Positions 1 through 8,070 of a DNA stretch of 64,000 nt are shown one piece after another. The notes under the pieces are model-generated. The model worked only from the letters and a program-made list of their open reading frames with translations. It ran no database searches and had not been told where the DNA came from. Each line of letters begins with the position of its first letter. Position 1 is the stretch's first letter. The translations under genes were made by a program, and so were the position numbers. The DNA is from Robinsoniella peoriensis (GTDB lineage Bacteria > Bacillota > Clostridia > Lachnospirales > Lachnospiraceae). The stretch is taken from NCBI RefSeq assembly GCF_042680125.1, contig NZ_JBHTNY010000033.1. The stretch is one strand, 5' to 3'.

Positions 1-1
1 C

Positions 2-646
2 TGTGAAAATAACACAATTTACGGGACGAAGTTTAAGACCTTGCCAAATACAAAGGGTAAGACTCTGGTAGCAGATGTTTCTTCCTGTTTCTTATCAGAA
101 CCGGTAGATGTGACAAAATATGGAATTATTTATGGCGGCGTTCAGAAAAATATCGGTCCTGCAGGTATGGTAATCGTTATCATCCGGGAAGATCTGATTA
201 CGGAAGATACTCTTCCTGGAACACCAACCATGCTGCAGTATAAGACACATGCAGATGCAAAATCTCTGTACAATACACCAAACAGCTATTGCATTTATAT
301 GTGCGGTAAAGTCTTCAAATGGCTGAAGAAAATGGGCGGTTTGGATGCAATGAAATTACATAATGAAAAGAAAGCAGCAATCCTCTATGATTTCCTGGAT
401 AACAGCAGATTATTCAAAGGAACGGTAGTAAAAGAGGACCGTTCTCTTATGAACGTTCCATTTGTTACCGGAAATGACGAGTTAGATGCGAAGTTTGTAA
501 AAGCAGCAAAAGCAGCAGGATTTGAGAACCTGAAAGGTCACAGATCCGTGGGTGGTATGAGAGCCAGCATCTATAATGCAATGCCAATAGAAGGTGTTGA
601 AAAATTAGTGGAATTTATGAAGAAATTCGAAGAGGAGAACCTGTAA
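2..646 (+). CDS. serC: phosphoserine aminotransferase, 5' partial
   Basis: The open frame enters at base 2 and is cut by the window edge, so the N-terminal part is missing. The visible 215 or so residues match the C-terminal two thirds of PLP-dependent phosphoserine aminotransferase (class V fold), which converts 3-phosphohydroxypyruvate and glutamate to phosphoserine in serine synthesis. The motif YGGVQKNIGPAG holds the lysine expected to bind PLP, and GHRSVGGMRASIYNA is the conserved C-terminal substrate-binding segment. serA begins one base after the stop, so the two genes are almost certainly one operon for consecutive steps. The ATG at 41 is internal to the protein, because homologous sequence (ENNTIYGTKF) continues upstream of it. 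Confidence 0.95.
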   Translation, partial: CENNTIYGTKFKTLPNTKGKTLVADVSSCFLSEPVDVTKYGIIYGGVQKNIGPAGMVIVIIREDLITEDTLPGTPTMLQYKTHADAKSLYNTPNSYCIYMCGKVFKWLKKMGGLDAMKLHNEKKAAILYDFLDNSRLFKGTVVKEDRSLMNVPFVTGNDELDAKFVKAAKAAGFENLKGHRSVGGMRASIYNAMPIEGVEKLVEFMKKFEEENL

Positions 647-647
647 T

Positions 648-1811
648 ATGTTGAAATATAATTGTTTAAATCCCATCGCTGAAGCGGGGACCTGCCTGTT
701 TACAGAGAACTATGAAAAAGTGGATAATTATCAGGATGCAGATGCTATATTGGTAAGAAGTGCGGCAATGCATGATATGGAATTTCCGGAAACCATTGAA
801 GCGATTGCAAGAGCCGGAGCCGGAGTAAATAATATCCCCCTTGACAAATGCGCAGATCAGGGTATTGTAGTATTTAATACACCGGGAGCAAATGCAAATG
901 GTGTTAAGGAACTGGTAATTGCCGGTATGTTATTAGCTGCCCGTGACATTGTAGGCGGTGTAAACTGGGTTCAGTCTGAAAGACAGAACGAGTTAATTGC
1001 AAAAGCGACGGAAAAGGAAAAGAAAAACTTTGCCGGATCGGAAATACAGGGAAAAAAACTGGGTATTATCGGTCTTGGAGCAATTGGTGTAGCTGTTGCA
1101 AATGCAGCAACACATCTTGGAATGGAAGTTTACGGATATGATCCGTACATTTCGGTAGATGCAGCATGGAACCTCTCCAGAAGCATTAAGCATATCCAGC
1201 AGGTAGATGATATTTACAAAGAATGTGATTATATTACCATTCATGTTCCGCTGATGGATGCCACAAAGAAGATGATCAATCAGGATGCAATTGCATTAAT
1301 GAAAGATGGCGTTGTAATTTTGAACTTTGCCAGAGATCTGCTGGTAGATGAAGATGCTATGGTAACTTCTCTGCGTACAGGTAAGGTAAAGAAATATGTA
1401 ACGGATTTCCCGAATCCGACTACAGCAGGAGAAAAGGGATGCCTGGTAATTCCTCACCTTGGTGCATCCACTGAAGAATCAGAAGAAAATTGTGCAATCA
1501 TGGCAGTCAAACAGTTAAAGGATTATCTGGAAAACGGTAACATCAAAAACGCCGTAAATTATCCAAACTGTAATATGGGTGAATGTTCCCATGTATGCCG
1601 TATTGCAATTAATCACAGAAATACCAAGAATATGATCGGACAGTTCGCATCCGTTCTTGGTTCCGCAGATCTGAACATTGCCAATATGACGAATACAAGT
1701 AAGGGTGATTATGCATATTCGTTATTTGATTTAGATACCCATCTTCCGGAGGCCGTAATGGATACCCTGAAGAATATCGAAGGCGTGCTGAAGGTTCGAG
1801 TGATTAAATAA
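648..1811 (+). CDS. serA: D-3-phosphoglycerate dehydrogenase, ACT-domain type
   Basis: This 387-residue protein oxidises 3-phosphoglycerate to 3-phosphohydroxypyruvate with NAD, the first step of serine synthesis. The Rossmann motif GLGAIG lies at about residues 142-147, the catalytic-histidine segment PHLGAST near residue 270, and a C-terminal ACT-like domain (about 318-387, HRNTKNMIGQFASVLG) probably senses serine or another amino acid. It follows serC by one base, which fits an operon. The loop that usually reads DVFPxEP in this family reads TDFPNPTT, so the usual catalytic glutamate is not where expected. The arginine (NFARDLL) and histidine segments are retained. The family assignment is secure, and the active-site variation may be a clade feature. 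Confidence 0.93.
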   Translation: MLKYNCLNPIAEAGTCLFTENYEKVDNYQDADAILVRSAAMHDMEFPETIEAIARAGAGVNNIPLDKCADQGIVVFNTPGANANGVKELVIAGMLLAARDIVGGVNWVQSERQNELIAKATEKEKKNFAGSEIQGKKLGIIGLGAIGVAVANAATHLGMEVYGYDPYISVDAAWNLSRSIKHIQQVDDIYKECDYITIHVPLMDATKKMINQDAIALMKDGVVILNFARDLLVDEDAMVTSLRTGKVKKYVTDFPNPTTAGEKGCLVIPHLGASTEESEENCAIMAVKQLKDYLENGNIKNAVNYPNCNMGECSHVCRIAINHRNTKNMIGQFASVLGSADLNIANMTNTSKGDYAYSLFDLDTHLPEAVMDTLKNIEGVLKVRVIK

Positions 1812-1823
1812 TGATTAACATAA

Positions 1824-1856
1824 TTGTCGCAAAATGTGAGGTTTTGCGGCAATTTT
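1824..1856 (+). terminator. rho-independent terminator after serCA
   Basis: TTGTCGCAAAA pairs with TTTTGCGGCAA across a seven-base loop, with one G-U pair, and a T run follows. It lies 12 bases after the serA stop and probably ends or attenuates serCA transcription before the next genes. Confidence 0.75.
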
Positions 1857-1899
1857 TGTATCAGTAAAATAGTGATAAATCTGAGACAGGAGGTATTTT

Positions 1900-2061
1900 A
1901 TGTTGTATCAGGTGAAAAAGGTTTTAAAGCCTGTGAGGACAGCGAAAACAGTTGCCAGAGCGGTGAGAAAAAACCGCAGGGAATATGGGATATTGTGGGA
2001 TAAATTACAGAAAGAATTACAGAAAATAATGAAAGGCAGGAAAAATTTATGGCAGAAGTAA
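1900..2061 (+). CDS. small basic hypothetical protein (53 aa)
   Basis: An ATG seven bases after a strong GGAGG site opens a 53-codon frame. Its product is rich in Lys and Arg (MLYQVKKVLKP at the start, RAVRKNRREYG in the middle) and is predicted helical. The stop overlaps the first codons of the downstream DUF1015 gene by 13 bases, which suggests translational coupling. I do not recognise the family. The good ribosome binding site and coupled overlap argue that it is real, but a leader peptide for the downstream gene is equally possible. Confidence 0.5.
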   Translation: MLYQVKKVLKPVRTAKTVARAVRKNRREYGILWDKLQKELQKIMKGRKNLWQK

Positions 2062-3284
2062 AGGCATTTCGGGCAATCCGGCCAAGAGAAGACCTGGCAT
2101 CGAAAATTGCGGCACTTCCGTATGATGTTTATAACAGGAAGGAAGCAAAAGAGGAAGTTGAAAAGGAGCCCTATAGTTTTCTGAAAATTGACCGTGCAGA
2201 GACACAGTTTCCGGATGAGGTGGATACCTATGATCCGTGTGTATATCAGAAAGCCCATGATATTTTGTGGCAGATGAAAGAGGATGGGGAATTTGTTCAG
2301 GATGAGTCATGCTGTTATTATCTCTATGAGCTGGTCATGGATGGCAGGTCACAGACAGGTATTGTTGCCTGCGCTTCCATCGATGATTATATGAGCGGGG
2401 TGATTAAAAAGCATGAGAATACCAGAGCAGATAAAGAACAGGACCGTATCCGCCATGTAGACAGCTGTGATGCCCAGACGGGGCCGATCTTCCTGGCTTA
2501 CCGTAAAAATGAGGTGTTGAAAAAGCTGGTCTTACAGGGGAAAACAGAAGAACCCGTTTTCGATTTTGAATCACCGGATGGGATTATCCACAGAGGATGG
2601 AAAATAGGGGATGCAAAACTGATCCGGGAGATTGAGGAAGCATTTGGAAAGGTTGGGCATATATACATAGCGGACGGGCATCACCGTGCAGCATCAGCTG
2701 TAAAAGTTGGTTTAAAGCGCAGAGAAGCTTATCCGGACTATGACGGTTCAGAAGAATTCAATTATTTCCTATCGGTTTTATTTTCAGAAGAAGAACTTAT
2801 GATTCTGGATTACAACCGGGTTGTAATGGATTTAAATGGAATGACCGCAGAAGAGTTCAGGAAAAAGGCGGCAGAGAAATTTGACATCCAAAAATCTGAA
2901 GTACCGGTAAAGCCGGAAGCAAAGGGAATTTTAGGTATGTATTTAACAGACGGATGGTACCGCCTGCAGGTGAAACCGGCATACCGCACGGAAGATCCGG
3001 TAAAAGGCCTGGATGTATCTGTTCTGCAGGATGAGCTATTACATCCGGTGCTTGGAATCGGAGATCCCAAAACGGATAAAAGAATTGATTTTGTTGGCGG
3101 AATCCGCGGGCTTGCAGAGCTGGAAATGAGAGTGAAAGAGTGTGGCGGTGTGGCATTTTCCATGTATCCTACATCCATTGGGGAACTGTTTGCAGTGGCA
3201 GATGCCGGGCTCCTGATGCCTCCAAAATCTACCTGGTTTGAACCCAAACTCAGAAGCGGATTGTTTATCCACAGCCTTACGTAA
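2049..3284 (+). CDS. DUF1015 family protein
   Basis: This 411-residue protein matches the DUF1015 family, conserved in anaerobes and often found beside serC/serA. Visible signatures are the N-terminal AFRAIRPREDLASKIAALPYDV, the RADKEQDR segment, and the family hallmark YIADGHHRAASAV around residues 208-220. The C-terminal FSMYPTSIGELFAVADAG is also typical. No reaction has been established that I can name with confidence, and the position after serCA suggests a role linked to serine or related metabolite handling. Translation probably starts at the ATG preceded by AAAGGCAGG. The protein has no signal peptide or membrane segment, so it should be cytoplasmic. Confidence 0.88.
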   Translation: MAEVKAFRAIRPREDLASKIAALPYDVYNRKEAKEEVEKEPYSFLKIDRAETQFPDEVDTYDPCVYQKAHDILWQMKEDGEFVQDESCCYYLYELVMDGRSQTGIVACASIDDYMSGVIKKHENTRADKEQDRIRHVDSCDAQTGPIFLAYRKNEVLKKLVLQGKTEEPVFDFESPDGIIHRGWKIGDAKLIREIEEAFGKVGHIYIADGHHRAASAVKVGLKRREAYPDYDGSEEFNYFLSVLFSEEELMILDYNRVVMDLNGMTAEEFRKKAAEKFDIQKSEVPVKPEAKGILGMYLTDGWYRLQVKPAYRTEDPVKGLDVSVLQDELLHPVLGIGDPKTDKRIDFVGGIRGLAELEMRVKECGGVAFSMYPTSIGELFAVADAGLLMPPKSTWFEPKLRSGLFIHSLT

Positions 3285-3304
3285 AACCGCGGGTACAGTT
3301 TTAG

Positions 3305-3333
3305 TTCCATTCATAAGATAAATGTGGTAAAAT
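3305..3333 (+). promoter_or_regulatory. extended -10 promoter of glgB
   Basis: TGGTAAAAT at 3325-3333 is an extended -10 element. The -35 region (TTCCAT at 3305-3310) is weak, as is common when the extended -10 is present. It sits about 35 bases before the glgB start. Confidence 0.55.
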
Positions 3334-3366
3334 AGCCATATAGAAATGGGACAAGGAGGGTATGCT

Positions 3367-5895
3367 ATGAATGAAAAATTATACGAATTAATGGATTGGG
3401 CAGCAATTGAGGCAATTGTTTATTCAGAAGAGGACAATCCCCATTCATTATTGGGAGCACATCTTACAGAAGAAGGCGTATTAATACAGGCATTTATTCC
3501 ACAGGCAGTTCAGGTTGCCGTGAGCATAGATGGGGTGAAAAAAGAGTACGGGATGGAACTGGAAGATGAGGCGGGGTACTTTGCAGTCTTGATACCAAGA
3601 AAGAGCATTCCTGATTATACGTTTAAAATTACCTATGATACCGGAGAAACGGCAGAGATAAAAGATCCGTATGCGTTTGCACCGCAGATTACGGAAAAGG
3701 AAACGAAAAAGTTCAATGCAGGAATCTGCTATGATATTTATGAAAAGCTGGGAGCCCATCCCATGACACTTGGAGGGACTGAAGGCGTGTACTTTGCAGT
3801 ATGGGCACCTAATGCAGCCAGAGTCAGTGTCGTAGGCGATTTCAACTCATGGGATGGCAGGCGTTTTCCTATGAGAAGATTGTGGGACAGCGGAATTTTC
3901 GAACTTTTTATCCCAGGTGTAAAAGCAGGGGACATCTATAAATACGAAGTAAAAGCAAAAGGCGGGCTTACTTATTTGAAAGCCGATCCTTATGCCAATG
4001 CTGCGGAGCTAAGGCCAAACAATGCATCTGTAGTGGCTGATCTTCGTGGTTTTAAATGGACAGACGATGCCTGGCTTGCGAAAAGAAAGAAAACAGATAC
4101 CAAAAAAGAACCCATGGCTGTTTATGAAATGCATTTGGGTTCCTGGAGACGCCCTGAGGAAGAAGGAAGGGATTTCTTTAACTACAGGGAACTGGCACCT
4201 CAGATCGCAGAATATATCAAAGAAATGGGATATACCCATATTGAACTGATGCCGATTATGGAACATCCTTTTGATGGTTCCTGGGGCTATCAGGTAACCG
4301 GTTATTATGCACCAACCAGCCGTTATGGAACACCCGAAGATTTTATGTTCTTCATGGATTATATGCATCAACAGGGAATTGGTGTAATTCTGGACTGGGT
4401 TCCGGCACATTTTCCAAGAGATACTTTTGGACTTTGTACTTTCGATGGAACGTGCCTATATGAACATCTGGATCCAAGACAGGGATCACATCCTCACTGG
4501 GGCACGCTGATTTACAACTACGGGCGCCCGGAAGTAAGGAATTTCCTGATTGCAAATGCGATGTTCTGGGCAGAAAAATATCACGTTGACGGAATCCGCA
4601 TGGATGCGGTAGCCTCCATGCTCTATCTGGATTATGGCAAAAACGATGGCGAATGGGTTGCCAATATGTATGGCGGCAATGAGAATCTGGAAGCTGTAGA
4701 ATTTTTCAAACAGCTCAATGGGGCTTTTAAGAAAAAAGAAGGCGGAGCGATTCTCATCGCGGAAGAATCAACGGCATGGCCGAAGATTACTTCTCCGCTG
4801 GAAGATGACGGACTGGGATTTGATTATAAATGGAATATGGGCTGGATGAATGATTTTATTCATTACATGTCCCTTGATCCGCTGTTTCGGGGCGGACATC
4901 ATGGGGAATTGACTTTCAGTATGGTATATGCTTACAGCGAAGACTTCGTTTTAACACTTTCCCATGATGAAGTGGTCCATGGCAAAGCTTCTATGATCGG
5001 CAAAATGCCAGGGGAACCAGAAAGCCAGTTCGCCAATCTGAGAGCCGCTTACGGATATATGATGGCACATCCCGGTAAAAAACTTTTATTCATGGGCCAG
5101 GAATTTGCACAGTATTCTGAATGGTCGGAGGAAAAAGAGCTGGAGTGGGACATGCTGGATGTCAAACAGCATAAACAGATGCAGGATTATGTAAAAGCAT
5201 TAAATGCATTTTATGCGAAGAACCCGGCACTTTATCAGCTGGATTATGATCCGAAAGGGTTTGAATGGATTAATAATATATCTGCAAATGAAAACATGCT
5301 GGTATTTACCAGAAATACACGCAAGAAGGATGAAATGCTGTTAATCGTTTGTAATTTTTCACCGCTTGTTTATGAAAATCATAAAATCGGGGTTCCTTAC
5401 CCTGGTAAGTACAAAGAGATATTTAACAGTGACAGAAAAGTATTCGGCGGTACCGGAATGGTGAATCCACGTGTGAAGCCTTCTAAAAAAGAGGAATGCG
5501 ATGACCGTCCAAATTCCATTTCCATAAAAGTTCCTCCAATGGGGATTTCAATTTTCTCTTACACCAGAGCGGTGGAGAAAAAGGCTGAACAAAAGCCTGT
5601 AAAAACCAAGGCAAAGAAAAGTAATTTAAAGGAAGAACTTCAGAAGAAAATCGAAGAAGCAGAAAGTCAGAGCGCAGTACAGGCTGTGGAACCGGCAGTG
5701 TCTGTTAAGTCTGAGATATTGAAGCCGGTTGAAGTGAAAATAGAAAAATTAGAGCCGGTGGAGACAAAAAAGTTATCAAAAGCAGCAAAGAAAACTGTTG
5801 TAAAGAAAACGGCTGTAAAGAAAACTGCTGTAAAGAAAACGGCTGGCACTGCCAGAGCAAAAAAGAAACAGGGTGCAGATAAAGATCAGAAATAA
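3367..5895 (+). CDS. glgB: 1,4-alpha-glucan branching enzyme with Lys-rich tail
   Basis: The 842-residue product forms alpha-1,6 branches in glycogen. It has an N-terminal CBM48/E-set region (YFAVWAPNAARVSVVGDFN near residue 140) and a GH13 barrel with the four classic regions: DWVPAHF (about 342), GIRMDAVASM (about 408), the EEST acid segment (about 466) and LSHDEVVHG (about 532). The start at 3367 is chosen because AAGGAGGG lies seven bases before it, while the upstream in-frame ATG at 3346 precedes that site. After the beta-sandwich domain the protein carries an unusual tail of about 110 residues rich in Lys, Ala and Glu that ends in VKKTA repeats. Typical GlgB proteins of 630-770 residues lack it. 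No other glycogen gene is nearby. Confidence 0.93.
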   Translation: MNEKLYELMDWAAIEAIVYSEEDNPHSLLGAHLTEEGVLIQAFIPQAVQVAVSIDGVKKEYGMELEDEAGYFAVLIPRKSIPDYTFKITYDTGETAEIKDPYAFAPQITEKETKKFNAGICYDIYEKLGAHPMTLGGTEGVYFAVWAPNAARVSVVGDFNSWDGRRFPMRRLWDSGIFELFIPGVKAGDIYKYEVKAKGGLTYLKADPYANAAELRPNNASVVADLRGFKWTDDAWLAKRKKTDTKKEPMAVYEMHLGSWRRPEEEGRDFFNYRELAPQIAEYIKEMGYTHIELMPIMEHPFDGSWGYQVTGYYAPTSRYGTPEDFMFFMDYMHQQGIGVILDWVPAHFPRDTFGLCTFDGTCLYEHLDPRQGSHPHWGTLIYNYGRPEVRNFLIANAMFWAEKYHVDGIRMDAVASMLYLDYGKNDGEWVANMYGGNENLEAVEFFKQLNGAFKKKEGGAILIAEESTAWPKITSPLEDDGLGFDYKWNMGWMNDFIHYMSLDPLFRGGHHGELTFSMVYAYSEDFVLTLSHDEVVHGKASMIGKMPGEPESQFANLRAAYGYMMAHPGKKLLFMGQEFAQYSEWSEEKELEWDMLDVKQHKQMQDYVKALNAFYAKNPALYQLDYDPKGFEWINNISANENMLVFTRNTRKKDEMLLIVCNFSPLVYENHKIGVPYPGKYKEIFNSDRKVFGGTGMVNPRVKPSKKEECDDRPNSISIKVPPMGISIFSYTRAVEKKAEQKPVKTKAKKSNLKEELQKKIEEAESQSAVQAVEPAVSVKSEILKPVEVKIEKLEPVETKKLSKAAKKTVVKKTAVKKTAVKKTAGTARAKKKQGADKDQK
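5785..5844 (+). repeat. 15-bp tandem repeat in glgB tail
   Basis: Three clear units and one diverged unit of a 15-base repeat (GTAAAGAAAACGGCT) encode VKKTA repeats like those of histone H1 or HU-like tails. Being in frame, it could expand or contract without a frameshift. Confidence 0.8.
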
Positions 5896-5931
5896 TAGAT
5901 CAGAATTAAAAGAGATGAAAGGGTAATTAAA

Positions 5932-6813
5932 ATGGAAGACACAATTGCGGATCAGGTAGAGAAGGCGAATGCTGTTGTAAAATATTTTGAGCAGAAACTT
6001 CCGGGTATCGCCGACTTTGGAATAAAAATCTTAATTGCCCTGCTTGTATTTTTTATTGGAAGTAAGATGATAAAGTGGATGTTAAAGCTTCTGAAAAAAC
6101 CATTCCTGCGTGCAGGTTTGGAGGAAGGTTCCGTACATTTCCTTAATTCACTGGTAAAGGCAATTCTCTATATATTGTTAGTATCGGGAATTGCAACTTA
6201 TCTGGGAGTAAAAGAGGCTTCCATAGCGGCATTATTAGGTTCTATGGGTGTGGGTATTGTCCTGGCACTTAAGGAATCACTGGGTAATCTGGCAGGAGGA
6301 TTTATTCTCCTGCTGATGAAGCCGTTCAGTATAGGTGATTATATCAAAGAAGATGTGAATGACAATGAAGGTACGGTCAGTAAGATAGATTTATTCTATA
6401 CCACCTTACTGACACCGGACAATCGGACAATCAGCATACCGAATGGTTCATTATCCAATACAAGCCTGACGAATTTATCAAGGCAAAGCAAAAGGCAGCT
6501 GAGACTGGTGATCGGCATATCTTATAAAGCTGATATCAGAAAGGCGAAAGAGATACTGGAGGAAATCCTGAATAACGATATTGCAATATTAAAGGAAGAA
6601 CCGATAGAGATCTTTGTGGATAATCTGGCTGCCAGCAGCGTGGAATTAGGTTTTCGCTCCTGGGTTAAACCGGAGGATTACTGGCCGGCAAGATGGAGAA
6701 TCATGGAGCGTGTAAAATATGCGTTTGACCAGGAAGATATTAACATTCCCTATAACCAATTAGACGTTACAATAAAAAATGCAGAGGTACAAAACGAGAT
6801 AAACAGGAGGTAA
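5932..6813 (+). CDS. mscS: MscS-type mechanosensitive channel
   Basis: This 293-residue membrane protein fits the small-conductance mechanosensitive channel family that releases solutes on osmotic downshock. Three membrane helices are visible: about 22-48, 68-90 and the pore-lining TM3 about 95-125 (ALLGSMGVGIVLALKESLGNLAGG). TM3 shows the Gly/Ala pattern of MscS. It is followed by the beta domain motif (FSIGDYIKEDVNDNEGTVSKIDLFYT) and the alpha/beta cytoplasmic cage with the segment TISIPNGSLSN. The start is supported by AAAGGG upstream. It lies 36 bases after glgB and 5 bases before the metal-sensor gene, so it probably belongs to a longer operon. Confidence 0.92.
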   Translation: MEDTIADQVEKANAVVKYFEQKLPGIADFGIKILIALLVFFIGSKMIKWMLKLLKKPFLRAGLEEGSVHFLNSLVKAILYILLVSGIATYLGVKEASIAALLGSMGVGIVLALKESLGNLAGGFILLLMKPFSIGDYIKEDVNDNEGTVSKIDLFYTTLLTPDNRTISIPNGSLSNTSLTNLSRQSKRQLRLVIGISYKADIRKAKEILEEILNNDIAILKEEPIEIFVDNLAASSVELGFRSWVKPEDYWPARWRIMERVKYAFDQEDINIPYNQLDVTIKNAEVQNEINRR

Positions 6814-6818
6814 CTGTA

Positions 6819-7241
6819 ATGGCAGTATCAAGAGAAACGGATGAAGAAAGGAATAGCGAAGCACAGGAACATCTGTCCGGAGCCCATACACATGTAAGGG
6901 AGGATGGGACTGTGTATGAACATATGCATATGCATGTTCATGAAAATGAATCCGTTCCCCATTCTCATGGCCATGTACATTCCCATGAGAGTACAAAAGC
7001 GGTTATTAACCGTTTATCACGGGCAATCGGGCATCTGGAATCCATTAAGAGGATGGTAGAAAGCGGAAGGGACTGCAGTGAAGTCCTCATCCAGTTATCA
7101 GCGGTAAAAGCAGCAATTAACAATACAGGAAAGGTCATTCTGCACGACCACATTCAGCATTGCCTGATTGATGCAGTTGAGTCGGGCGATACACAGGCGA
7201 TTGAAGAATTGAATAAAGCTATAGACCGTTTTATAAAATAA
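6819..7241 (+). CDS. CsoR/RcnR-like metal sensor with His-rich N-terminus
   Basis: The C-terminal 85 residues match the CsoR/RcnR/FrmR family of all-helical, metal- or sulfur-sensing DNA-binding repressors: NRLSRAIGHLESIKRMVESGRDCSEVLIQLSAVKAAI, then H and HCLIDAV. The Cys-His-Cys ligand set of copper-type sensors is present (C of RDCSE, H of LHDHIQ, C of QHCL). The first 55 residues are an unusual extension rich in histidine (EHMHMHVHENE, HSHGHVHSHES) that may bind metal. A strong AGGAGG site lies eight bases before the ATG. No copper ATPase or chaperone is adjacent, so the metal and target genes are unknown. Confidence 0.85.
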   Translation: MAVSRETDEERNSEAQEHLSGAHTHVREDGTVYEHMHMHVHENESVPHSHGHVHSHESTKAVINRLSRAIGHLESIKRMVESGRDCSEVLIQLSAVKAAINNTGKVILHDHIQHCLIDAVESGDTQAIEELNKAIDRFIK

Positions 7242-7286
7242 AATATCTTGCAATGTGCAGATTGCTTTTAGGAAAGGGATGAGTTT

Positions 7287-8030
7287 ATGAAGATAGACTA
7301 TTTAATCAAAGCAATACAGCAATCTGAATATCTGGTGGCCCTTGGCGGCTTGAATATGATGCGAGAGGTAGGGATTTCTCATTATCACGACAAAGATGAG
7401 GCCTATCGAATTGAAAGAAAGTATGGGTACTCTCCGGAAGAATTATTTTCTGCCCGTTGCTTTGCAACCAATCCGGAAAAATTTTATAATTACTATAAAG
7501 ATGACATTCTGGCCACAAATGAAGAAGAACCAGGACCTGCATACTATGCACTGGCAAAACTGGAGGCTATGGGGCGATTAAAATATATTATCACAAGAGA
7601 AATATATAACCTTCCACAGCGGGCAGGATGCAAAAAAGTCATTAACCTTCATGGAAACATATATGAAAATAATCATTGCCCGCGATGTTTAAAACAATTT
7701 ACACTGGATTATATTAAAAAAGCAGATGGTGTTCCTTTTTGCGATGAATGTAATATTCCGCTTCATCCGGGGGTCCGTCTGGTAGGAGAAATGGTGGATA
7801 ACCATGTAATGAGTAAGGCAGCTGAAGAAGTGGCAAAAGCAGATGTACTGCTGGTACTTGGATTACATCTGAAAACAGAATTATGCAGAGAGTGCATACA
7901 ATATTTTCAGGGTCAAAGGTTAATTTTAATAAATTCCCAGGAACATTATGCTGACAATGTAGCAGATATGGTGTATCATGACAATGTGCAGACATTCTTT
8001 CCAAATGTAGTGGATATGATTCAACTGTGA
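7287..8030 (+). CDS. Sir2-like protein with degenerate NAD site
   Basis: This 247-residue protein has a sirtuin fold: a Rossmann-type start, the segment QRAGCKKVINLHG with the catalytic-type histidine, four zinc-ligand cysteines (CPRC and CDEC about 20 residues apart), and a late VLLVLGLHL strand. Several catalytic positions are changed. The NAD-binding GAGxS reads GGLNM, the canonical TQNID segment reads TREIY (Gln, Asn and Asp all lost), and GSS reads GLH. It may therefore bind a different ligand or act non-enzymatically. GAAAGGG upstream supports the start. The next gene starts 40 bases downstream behind its own AAAGGAG. Confidence 0.8.
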   Translation: MKIDYLIKAIQQSEYLVALGGLNMMREVGISHYHDKDEAYRIERKYGYSPEELFSARCFATNPEKFYNYYKDDILATNEEEPGPAYYALAKLEAMGRLKYIITREIYNLPQRAGCKKVINLHGNIYENNHCPRCLKQFTLDYIKKADGVPFCDECNIPLHPGVRLVGEMVDNHVMSKAAEEVAKADVLLVLGLHLKTELCRECIQYFQGQRLILINSQEHYADNVADMVYHDNVQTFFPNVVDMIQL

Positions 8031-8070
8031 CAGAAAATAAAATACGGGATTATAAAGGAGCATTAATCCA

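Noticed and set aside
2047..2310. Minus-strand frame opposite the DUF1015 gene
   Set aside because: It is a shadow of a well-supported plus-strand gene, with no ribosome binding site or protein-like pattern.
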